From Gordionus sp. m RMFG-2023 (Eukaryota > Nematomorpha > Gordioida > Chordodea > Parachordodidae): a stretch of DNA of 64,000 nt. Under the pieces are notes generated by a model, which saw only the letters and a program-made list of their open reading frames with translations, made no database searches and had not been told where the DNA came from. The DNA is taken from NCBI RefSeq assembly GCF_954871325.1, contig NC_088775.1:41951561-42015560 (forward strand), in the 5' to 3' direction. A program made the position numbers and the translations under genes. Numbering within the stretch: position 1 is the stretch's first letter; each line of letters opens with the position of its first letter. This document shows, piece after piece, positions 1 to 12,200 of the stretch.

Positions 1-3000
1 TTACAGATAATATAGACGATTTAAAATATTCGGTTTTAAATATATTGCCGGTCTATATATAAAAACCGGGCTGGACAATCTTAATGAAAAATTAGAGCCG
101 GACTTGGCAGGGCAAAAATTTTTCAGACCTCGGATATAAATTACCCTTAAATATGAAAAATTCACATTTTACAACTTTAAAAATGTTCCATTTGTATAGA
201 GTATGAAATTAAATAAAATGGCAAGATTCAATATAAATTGTTAGGCCAACTTAAAAAAAAGATTGCTTATTTTATCACAAATTTCAAAAGTTTTATAAAC
301 ACTTGGCAAGTTGAAATAAAAATGTACCTTTTGCAAAACATTAAAAATATATTTTCTTATTTTTTATTACCATTTATTAGAATTAAATTTTTCATCCTGA
401 TCAAAATTTTTTTTTATTACAATAAATAATTTTTAAACATTACATTGCTCTGAAGTTAAATATTGATGGTTATCCATTATGCAAATATTTAATATCAGAG
501 TGACATTTCTATAATCATTATTGATAAAACCAAAATGGATTTGTTTAAACAATTAAATAATGAAACATTTAATTTGTTAATAACAATATTAATTATAACA
601 AAAATAAAATAATTATAATTCTGATATATAGTATTAATAATTCAATCAAAAACCTAAAAGTAACATTAAAGGATAACCAATATATTATTCATTTTCATAA
701 AATTGGTATGGTATTGATAAAATTTTCAAGACTGTTATGAATTTAATAATAAAGATCTTACATGAGCCATGAATCCATTATCTATTGGACAAATAAAATC
801 AAGTAGGGGAATGTGCCATGAATGGCCATGTTTTTGCTTTTTGAAAAAAGGTATTAAAATTATGTTTAACCAAATAAATTTTATATCAATGTGTAGCCTA
901 AATATTAAACTTTATTATGTAAAAGTTGTTTTTCTGGCCAGTCAATACATACTATGCATTGACTGGCCATATACTATGTGTTAACTGGCCATAATATATT
1001 ATTTAAGAATTTTATTATAAATATGAAATTCTTGTAAAAGACCTATATTAATATTTCTACATTTTTAGCTATATAAAAAATTAATTATACACTAATTTAA
1101 TTAGTATTAAAATCTCATTTTAGTACCACATCTATTTAATGATAATATTATAAATTAATATCTTAATTATCATTTTACTAAACATTCTTAAGCTTGTTCA
1201 TCATTTTATTTCACCAAATGTTGTTTTGCAAGAGATTTTAATATGAATATGTGATGGTGCGAATTGTGGCAATGCTAAATGTCTAAGGATAATTTTTATA
1301 TAAAATATCAGTAATCTAAATTAGTAATCTTTTCACTTTTCACCAAACAAAAAAAATGTGTAACGTGATTTTTCCAGGAAGAGGTACTAAAAACAGTTTA
1401 TTTGAAATATTTTTTTAATAGCATTATTCAATAAATGAACTTAAGTAATACATATCATAATTATACACATTTTGATCAATTATGAGAGAAATTGGTCAAA
1501 TAGATAAAAAGTTGGTGGTCAGTCTTCACACATGGCCATTTATAGCACATTTCCCCTATTGCATTAATTTTGAAAATTCTTGAGTTTTATTATCATCAAA
1601 ATGTTTTAATAATTAACAAAACTCGTAATTGTGTTGACATAAAGTGTTTGGTATCTTTGGGTCATACTGGTACTAAAAAATTAACATTATAATATATAGT
1701 CTTAAATTTTTATACTTTAAGATGATGCGAAAACGATCATGTTTTGATTATGGAGATTATATATATTTGATTACAATTTATTATGCGTTGATAAAAAATG
1801 TTCAGGATAATTATAACATGTGCCAAAATTTTCTAAGAAAGAAAAAAAAATTTAACTCTAAATATTAAGTAAAAATTTAAAAAATAATAATTTCCCATCT
1901 TAACTAAATTCGAAATAAAGCCTACGATACTCTAGTGGAGTTTCACAGACCCAGATCAGTAACAAAGTGCTTATATCTTAAAAACTACTCTACCAAATTA
2001 AATAAAATTTGGAGCATACATTTCATGATATATGTAATGAAACTACTGAAAATTCTAAATCATAATAATTAACCTTTTATATAATTCTGGTACTATAAAC
2101 ATCTCTGAAAGGTTTTAGATAAAAATCAATCCACTATCTGGTCCTGGTTTGTGAAAAATAATTTTCAGCCCTGGTTTATTTTAAATTTATTGGCCCTCTT
2201 TTAGGAATTAAACAAACCCTATGATATATAAAAAATAATACTTATATATTATCTTGCAAATAGGGGAGAGCGAGCATATCGATAGAACCTGAATAAGCCA
2301 ATAATATAAAAAAATTATTAAATTTTTTTTTGTGTCAATATCTTAACATTATTGGTTGGTCCACCAAAGAAATCAGGGTATTCGATTAAGTTTTTATTTG
2401 ATCTTATTCAAATGTATAAAATCGTTTATAATTAATGAAATATCATTTTAATCAAAATAAAATATAAACATGCAATAATTAATAGGACTATAGTTCAACG
2501 ATCAACACTCCTTTTAATTTTATAAATGATATATAATAATCAATTTGTGATTTTTAAATAAATCGTTGAGATCTGCGCCGAATCGACCCAACCTGGAAGG
2601 CAAGTGTGTGCGTTTTTCATTCTATAACACTTTGATTAATATAATAAAAATAATTTAGCCACGTAATTGTTTCATTTACGCAATTATGATCGCGTAATGG
2701 AACCATATTATTTAAATTTTATCTGATGTTAATACTGAAATAAGCTATTAATATTTTTTTTATATATCTTCATCATTTCTTTTATATTTAACATCAATAT
2801 TCCTTAAATAATTTATCAATATGTTAATCAGATATACTTACCTTAGATCTTATCTCACTTGTCGACATCGTGTTATATCGTTGCTAATATGATTTGAATT
2901 TCAAAATTAATACATAAAAATATTAATTAATTTTACTAGCCCCCCCCCTCCCCACCTCCTTTCCTCATACCTACCTTATTTTTAGTCTATTTGCTTTGAA

Positions 3001-3063
3001 CCCCATAAGAGATGAGCAAAATTTAGTTAATTGGCCTGGAATATTTTTATAATTTTTTTTAAG
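1..3063. other. Intronic or 5' AT-rich DNA of the acid ceramidase gene
   Basis: No exon of the expected upstream part (the Cys nucleophile or the GRNMDFG region) was found here, so this is probably intron. At about 30-130 there is a short GC-richer stretch of ccggg/gccgg motifs that resembles the ends of the CAGAGACC MITE family described below. Short open frames at 238-429 and 769-984 have no recognisable content. Confidence 0.5.
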
Positions 3064-3208
3064 ATGGAACTCAATTAATAAGACCTGGAAGATATCGGAA
3101 GCTCTCAAGCCATTGACTGTTGCTTTGGATTACAGGAGGGGCAATGTTACCATATATAAAGCCGTATCTTTTGTAGGATACTTAGGAGTTTTGACCGCCA
3201 TGAAACCT
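3064..3208 (+). CDS. Acid ceramidase exon a (first visible)
   Basis: This exon opens after an acceptor AAG with one base that completes a Gly codon from an upstream exon outside the window. It continues with 48 codons running from WNSINKTW to [11 protein letters not shown]. The donor is CCT|GTATGC, phase 0. It matches the human segment WNINNDTW to GMLTGFKP with almost no length difference. Part of it lies opposite a minus-strand open frame at 3147-3356, which is spurious. Confidence 0.9.
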
Positions 3209-6200
3209 GTATGCTCATTATTTTTTTTATGAATAATTTTATTCTCAATATAAGTTTGACCATGGGACATACCAGACCATTTGTTCCCATTTTTAAATTA
3301 AAGGCACTATTATGTTTAAATTTACCCAATATATGCATTTTAGTAATGCATCTCAAAATATAAAATTATAACCTTTTATATTCCATAAATTTTTTTTAAA
3401 ATTAAATATTATTTTCACTTATAATATTTTAAAAAATAATAAAAGATATAATATAAAAAGTATAATATATTTATTATGGGGCTCTCTCTATTAAGAAGTT
3501 CGAAGGGTGCTTTATAGATTTGGAAACATTTTTCAGGACAAGATTTTAGTTTATATAAAATTAAAAAGCATTTATATATTAATTAACTTTTAGTTTGAAC
3601 CCTCCATAATATGTTACATCGGAACTGTTATAATTTTCCGAACCTTGATAATAAAATGAAAGAGGAAAACAGAACCGTTATAAATGCTTACGATCAGTTA
3701 ACTGTTTTGAAAATATATTTCTTATTTTTAAATATAATATCCAGATTTATATGTGGTTATGATGTGTCACTTTTGTTATTTAATTTCTTATTCAAATTTT
3801 ATAATAAAATAAAGAAATACAATTTATTTTATTTTTGTTACATTATTATGGGTCAATTAAAATATATATTAACTAGCTGATAGCCCTTCAAGAATGACGG
3901 GAGTGAATCAGATATTTTCCTATCTTATGAGGTGGTGATTCAGAAATTTATTTTGATGAGGGGTTTATTTTAAAATTTTCGATTAGTTTTATAAAATATG
4001 TTAATGAAATATATATTTAGTATCTTTAATTTATGTGCATAATAAAAAAAAATTTAAACTAATTTTTTATTCATTTGTAGTTATGATTTATAATTTAAAA
4101 ACATGTATTCTTGCTAGAAGATGGTTTTGTATAAGTATGCATTTAGTATTTTTATTTGTGTGCACCTAAAAACTCTTTTCAACGTAATCTTTATTCATTT
4201 ATATTTGTAATTTATATAATATAAAATATATATTCTTGCTAGCTGAGAGTTTGCATAACTATTCTCTATTTAATATTACTCCACAAAACCCTTTTCTAGC
4301 AAGAATATGTTTTTTAGATTATAAATTACAAATATAAATGAATAAAAATTTAGTTTAAAAAACTTTTTATTGTGCACACAAATTAAAGATACTAAATATA
4401 TACTTTATTAACATGTTTTATAAAAATAATGGAAAATTTTAGAATAAACCTCTCATCAATATAAAAATAAATTTCTGAATCACCTCATAAGATAAATATC
4501 TGATTCATCCATCATTAAATTCAGGTGAATATTTTGATTCCCCATCATTCTTGACAGACTATCAGCTAGTATAATATATTGTTTTTTATTTAAAATATTT
4601 AGCTTGGGCTGGGTTTTTTAAAATAAAACTAGGCCTACTTACCCTTGGGAATCTTTTTTAGGCCATTTAAAAAAGTTTTAACTCTGGCCTATGGGAAAAT
4701 TTTATTCATTATTGACCAAAGATGGCTCTTTTGACGAGGTTTTTGCCTCAAATGATTTATTATCTATTATAAATTGAAGTGCATTTATGGTTATTGAGAG
4801 CAAGCTCTCTTTACCATATCAATTTAAGGGCTTTTTCACGTGTCCACCACCTTGTCTCACCTAATTTTTGCAGCTTTCTCAACTTCAGATGAATTACTCT
4901 GTTTCATCCAAGCATCCATCCTTTTATATGATTCACCAAAGAAAGTTGCTAGTCTGTTCAATAATCCAAATAAATTTTTGCCTTCAATATTATCGCATGA
5001 ATCACATATACAGAGATTTAATATAAAACTGTAACACCAAAAATATACAAAGTACCTGGCCTCAATTCTAATAAGATCTTGCAACCCAACACATTCACCC
5101 CGCGCACCATCAAATGATTCTCCAATTATATTTATCATTTGAATTCCATGTTTTAAAAAGCATTCACTCAAGATATCAAAAAGTCCTTTTCCAGAAGAGT
5201 TTGTAACTTTTGTAAGTGCGAAAAGCCTTTCTGTTATTTTGCCATTATATATATCATAGGTAAATGGTTGCTTGATCATAAACATTAATGTCTTGAGTAC
5301 TATTCATTAGCAAACTAAACCATTGTTATTTTTTATTATTCCTGTGATCAAGAACTACATCAATAACTTTGTTAATTCGATTTTAATTTGTCAGAGAGTC
5401 TTTAAAATAGCCTTCTCTAAATGATCTCTGAGTATTTGATCATGCTTTGATATAATATGAAACATTTCCAGGATATTCGCAGGATTCAAATTTTCATTTT
5501 CAAGTGGCTAAGTGTTTCAGTAGCATTTGATCCTCTGAGGGTAAGTTTTGTTTGCGTAAAAACTTTATTATCTCGCTTTTATTATGTAGACATTGTTATA
5601 AATTTGTCTATTTTTTTTATTTAATATTTGAACACTTATTGAATTATCAAATGATTTGTTTTTTGATGCTCTGAGGGAGGTCTCGATTTCACTAATATGT
5701 ACACTTGAATTATCATGTATTTTAATTACTGAATGCATATATCGAAATTGTTGAGACTGTTGTGAATGTGTTTTCACTTATTGCAAATGCCAGGCAGATT
5801 GAGCAGTACACAGCTTTGACTTTATCGCATATTAGTTTTATTGTAGTCCATTTTTTAGGAATTTTTTCACATATTACCATTCGATAATATAATTTATCAT
5901 ATTTACTATTTATTGGTAGTATAGGATGTTGCATTACGAGACCGTGAGAAAATGTCGATTTTTGAGGCCGATCAGAGGAAAATATCAAAAAAAGGCCGAT
6001 TCGATTTTTTTAAATATTATATTCACATTATTTTCACATTATTTTCATAACGTTGCATGACGCTATACATCATTACCCCATGCTTTTTTTGTTGTTTTTT
6101 TTTCAAATGAAGTGAAAACGTTCCTGTTGAGTAGAGTGAAAGCTAAGTTTTGATTAATTTATTATATTATATTTTTTAAAAATTGATTTATTGTAGAAAT

Positions 6201-9200
6201 AATATAGCCAACATTTGTGATTATATTTATTGTTATTAATTCATTGAAATTAAATAAAAAACACCAGGTATAATAATTTTAATAAAATAAATTTTTGATC
6301 AATTTGATTTTCTAATGTTTCTTTTTAATATTGATTGTATTTGTGTTATTTTATTACTAAATAAGCTCAACTAACACAGATTGTTAAAATCTTAACCTAA
6401 AATTTGGAAAAAATGTACTGTGTCACATTAGATAAACCTAATTGTTTTATTTTAAAAATTGTTTATATAAAATTAATTGTGTATAAATTTTTATTTATTT
6501 TCTTTAAAAATATTAATTGATTATATATATAATAGATAATTGTAGTAATAGGATATAATAAAATATTTCAATTTCAAAGATTTATTTTGCTCCTTTTAAT
6601 ACTTCATCAGCAACAGTCCATTGCATAAAATGTATATATTTTCGATATTTATATTGATTCTTGCCACCTTCTGAACCTGAAGACCTGCATAGTTTCTCCT
6701 TATTAAGTTGGACTTAGAAATTCTTTAATATTTTCTTAAGAGATAAAGTACTGGTATCAAAACCCGGGAACTCTAAAGCTAAGCTAATTAAATTATTATA
6801 ATTAATAATCTTATATATTTATATATGGAAATAATGACTGCTAAATGTTCCATACAATAAATGTTTTTTTATGGTATATATGTCCTTGATTTTATAATTT
6901 CTCATCAGGTTTTATTTTCGGCGAATTTTTTAACAATATTTTTCTCCATTGGCTAAAAATATTATTGTATCATTTAATATAATTATTCTTACTTTTCGAT
7001 GTTGTATCTATATTCTACAACTTCAAAATTTAAATAAGTGTCAAAAAACGGAAATGTGCCCAATTTAAACGAATGCATTTAAAATGCACTACATTTAATG
7101 ATATTTGATGAGTAGATGTAATTTTGAATCATATAAAATTACAACGCCATTTCATATTAATTAATAAATTAATTTCTTTTGTTTGATTTTTATTAAATTT
7201 TAACATGCATACAATCAAAAATAGCCAGTGGCCTAATATATGTATATGGTGTATGATTAATGACAATAATACTACCTAGGCTGTCGTATCATTCATTCAT
7301 ATGTATAACAATATAAATCAGCTGGTGACACGCCATTTTGGTTTCCCATGTAAATAATTTATATTTGAATTTTAGGTAACCTAAAATAAATTCAGCCTCA
7401 TTTATTTATTAAAAATTCGAATGTGAAAATTAACGTGGCTTGTCACCAGCTGATTTGTACTGAGCGACGCTTCAATGCATTTTAATGAATTAATATTCAT
7501 TCTAGATATAGTAAATGCCATTGCATATGATATATATAATAAATTTGTTTTATAAATTTAAAAACTTAGCCAGTTCCCTAACCCCCCTCTAAGCCAATTG
7601 TAAAAATTGCTCTTTCTAGCATAATAAATCAATTGTTAAGATATTATTATACTTTGTCATTTTACATCAAAATGGTTGGTGTAGGAAATTAAGGTAATAG
7701 GTTCTTCTTTTCTCCACTAAGAACGCATTATTAAATAGGAATAGTTTCATGAATAATTTTCAAATCAAATATTTTTATTTAATAATATTTACGAATATTA
7801 TAAAATAATTTTATAAAGCAATTTCAAATAATTCGACAAATAAAATATGTAAAATTTTCGATGAATTATATTATCCATACTCATATTCGTAATATGCATA
7901 TCGATAATCTAAATAAAATACCAATTTTGAAAAAGGTGTCCATAATGTTGAATCTATGGAGATGTAAATTTTTTTAGCGCCTACAAATAATTCGTTTCAG
8001 AAAAACCCCTTTCCACGTCAAAATATTTGAGGGAAGTCCATTATTTTGCACAGTTTTCCTCTAAAAACTAAGATTAGTAATAAAGCAATGATCTCTATAT
8101 CTTGAGACGCCTATTCACTTATGTCTAAAAATAATAGAATTAATAAGAGAACACAAATACAGCTTTTACAAAAATAATTTAGGCTGATTTTTTTGATGAT
8201 ATAAATTCATTTACGATTATATAAATCTTAGATCGTAAATTCAGTAAATCTTAGATCATAAATCCAGTAAATTTTATTAAAATCTGGAATACACGTCCAC
8301 TAGTTTTGTTCTTAAATATCTATAAGTCATTCAAAATATAAATGGGTTATTTAATTTTTCAGGATCTATTAATATTTAATGGTAACCATCTTCACAACTA
8401 TTTTCGGCAATAATATTTTCGCATATTAACCTTAAATATTTTAAGATTATTTGACGATAATATTATGTGAAATTTAAATTTTACAGCTACCCTCATTTGT
8501 TATTGTTATAATCTGTGATATAAATGGTGAATAATTTATCATTTTTTATTCATGGCAAATCCAAATTTTTTTTTTGGGGGGGGGGGGCTTTTCCATAAGG
8601 GGTTTTTCCCAACAAATTTTGTTAGAAGACTGTGGGCCCATTTATTACAGGTCTATAGCCGGGTTAATCTTTTTTATAACTAAAATGCTTTATTTTTACA
8701 AAATTAGTAACTTATTTATTTGTTAAAAATTATTATTTATTAGTGCTGTAAACATTTCTTGTAAAAAATCGAACGCGTTTAACGTTCATTGACAAAAATC
8801 GAACGCGTTCACGTTCGTTCAAAATTTTATGATAATTTTTTTTAAAATTTAAATATAAATAAATGTCATATTTTTTAACACAATATATTAGCCATATTAA
8901 AAAATAATATAGTTTTCTTTGATAATATAATATAGTAAGTAGTGAATAAAAAGATATTTTTATTTATAAAAAAATTTTCTTTTTAATTTTTAATAACAAT
9001 TGTTTTTTCAAAATTTTTATCCGATAGAACGCTTGAATGTTAATACGGCATTAGCTATACTAAAAACGCTCTCTACAGGGGCAGATCAGGGAATTGCCTT
9101 AATAAACAACTTTTTTAACGAGGGGAATTTATTAAAAACATTTATTGTTTTGTCCGCTTTAAAAAATTGGGATAAGTTATCCTCCTCCAATTCATCCTCT

Positions 9201-12200
9201 AACTTCCTCATATTAAATATTTTTATAAAAATTTTAAATTTGTCATTTATAGCATTTTTATATTGTAAATAAAAATATAAAATCCTAGGTATAGTAGATT
9301 CAAAGAAATTATTTTTATAACTTTTATATATCATATAAAAGTTAATTTTCTACAATAAATTTATACTTCAAATTGTGTTCAACAATTAAAATATAAAATC
9401 GTTGATTATAATAGTGATTATATTATAATTTCAAAAATTGACATTAAAAATAAATTCTAAATGATATCAACCATTTTCTATCTATGTATATTATATATAA
9501 AATTTAATGATTTTTACTTGAACAATCTAAAATAAATTGTTAACTGGCTACTTAATTATATTGTATAAAATAAAATAATTAATATTACAATATGTCGCTT
9601 TAAAGTGGAACTTGAAGATGAAACTGATATAATACTTTTTAGGCATTTTACATTTGGTAAGTATTGAATTAGTTCCTTCAATATAGGTTGTAAACTATAA
9701 TAATGGCTTGTTAAAAAAATTGAAATGTTAAAAAGGAAAAAAAGCTGATTAAAAAATATTAGATTTTTTTCTAAAAAAATTCGGATTAATATTAAATTTT
9801 TCAAATAACATAATAAAAAGTGTTTTTAAAATTGAAAGAACCTTAAATTCGAACGCGTTCGTCAAAAAAAGGGACACGTTCACGTTTAAAGTTCATCAAA
9901 GATAAAAGGAACGCCGTTCATCATTTTTATCACAAAAACTAACTTCATTTGAACGCGTTCGTTTACAGCACTATTATTTATAGTTACACACTATTCATTT
10001 TTGGAAGGGGTGGGGGGTAGTGTAGGGATAAATTTGTTATAAGCTAAAAATGATATTAATTCAAACAAATTTCTGAGGGTAGAAACGTCCTTCCCCTTCT
10101 TTTTTGATTGACCTTATTTTGGATAGGAAACCTTGAAGAGATCTGCCAAATATGAACCACTTCCGCTCGGTTTTAGATGATACAAAATGATAAGCTCAAC
10201 ACGGGCTAAAGTTTTTTTTTAAAATTTCTATATTTGTATTGAAAATTAAGGCATTTGCTAATGACACTATTCTTATGTTATTTTCTCATAGGGAAAGTTT
10301 TCGCTCACCGTTAATGAACGCTTTACAACGGACGGTGGTGGATTTGTAGGTTTAATTTTTCTGGAATATTCTATTTTATTATAATATAATTTTTTAAAAT
10401 CAAATGTTGCAATTGAGTTTTAATTTTTATATCATTATTTATAAAGCACACATAATTACCTTATAGAATGGATGAGGAAACGGCATAGTTTAGCCAGAGA
10501 TATGGCTAAATTTAAATAATTACGACTAATAGCCATAACCTTAAATGAGTCTGGATAAAAGTTTTTTTTAGTTTTAAATTTTTTGTGCATTTATTTTTTA
10601 TCATGTTTTTTACACCAAATATATGGAAATATTAAGTAAAAAGAAATATATGGTATAATTAGTCATTTAAATGAAGGATGAACAAAATAATGTATAGGTT
10701 TTGACTAACTCCAAATACTCATATAATTTAAAAAAAGAACGATGGTAAAAAGTAATCTATAAATAACAAAAAATTGGAAACTTATTTTTTTTACATAATT
10801 TGTCCCTTCTTTTTTTTTTTTTGGGGGGGGGGGGGGGTCCTATAAAGTATTTTGCCCTTTTGTTAAAAATTTGTTATTTTTTTAAATCCAAATATTAATA
10901 ATTTCTTTTTTCCCAATATTTCAAATAAATAACCAGACCTATTAAAAGAAACATGAAAGAAATAGAATATTTTTATGCAAAATTAAAAGTCATGGCTAGA
11001 TATGGCACAGAATTTAAAAAGAACACACTTCGTCTAGAACATTTGAAATTGGCTTTGTCTTTAATCGTATATTTATATAATTTTAATGACCACGGCTATC
11101 AGCCATTGACATTTTTATATGCTACGGCATAGTCGAAAATAGCTAACTTAATCTTTACTTATTTTATCATTATTTATATAAATGATTTAATCGTTAAATA
11201 ATGTAAGGTATACTTTTATGGCTCATTGGGTGTAGGGAAATGAATTGGCTATCATTTTTCACGAGGGACCTAATGGCGAATGCTCTTTCTTTCCAGGAAG
11301 CCAGGGAACAGCTTAAGTTGGCGCCCCTAATAGCTCCCGTTTATTTTATCATAGGCGGTCTTGATAAAACGCAAGTTAATTCATTTTTTAAAAAAAATTA
11401 TTTAGAGTTATTTTTTTTACCACAAACCATTCGTTACGTAGTTTTAAAAAAAAATCTATATCATATGCTATTTCCAGATGGAAAGTTTTATCAAAGCAGA
11501 GACATGTTTCCTGCAATTTTTCTTTTATTATTTCCAAACAAAGAATTAATTTTTTTATTAGTATGATATTTTAAAAAAACATGATAGTCAAAAGTCTCTG
11601 CACCATTTAATCTTTAATAAAAAACATTGACAATTATGCTTTTTAAAATTTTGATAAATCTACTTGATGTTCAAATTTTATCCTGCAGGCTAAATAAGGT
11701 TCTAACATACATTGCCATCTCTAAAAATCCTATTAAGAAAGTTCACTTGGGTTAGTTTTTTGGAGGCTAAATATATTTTAGAAACCTGCAAGAGAAGATT
11801 TTTTCACAGAGACCTTTACAGGCCCTACGATCAATAGATCCATACCCGGCCCATAATATATTTTCTAGCAGGTCTGGGTTTTTAAAATTTCTTTATGGGC
11901 TTGGGCCTAAATTTTTTAATTTAAATTTAGCTTATTTAAAACAGTTGTTAACTTAAAAAAATATATTGCCATTCTTTTCTAATAATAATAAATTTTAATC
12001 TTTAAATTAAATGATTGCCTAAATACACTTAAATATTGTTTATTTTCATGAAATATAATAAATTATTTTTTGGATATGAGCCGGGTTTGGACCTAAAAAT
12101 TTTTTTAATAACTGGGCTGGGTTTGACAAAAAATTAAGGCCCACGAAGGTCTCTGTTTTTTAGAGAAAACCTACCCAACACAAATTATTTTTAAAAACAA

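Noticed and set aside
3147-3356. Minus-strand frame of 69 codons
   Set aside because: It is antisense to the acid ceramidase exon a and has no family signal.
10467-10488. A possible micro-exon encoding WMRKRH after an AG
   Set aside because: No GT donor gives the phase needed by exon c. Using the acceptor at 11207 instead continues the family alignment in frame, so the micro-exon is not needed.
11240-11566. Open frame of 108 codons read as a complete small protein from its ATG
   Set aside because: Only the part to 11374 matches acid ceramidase. The ATG is internal to the exon, and the rest is intron.
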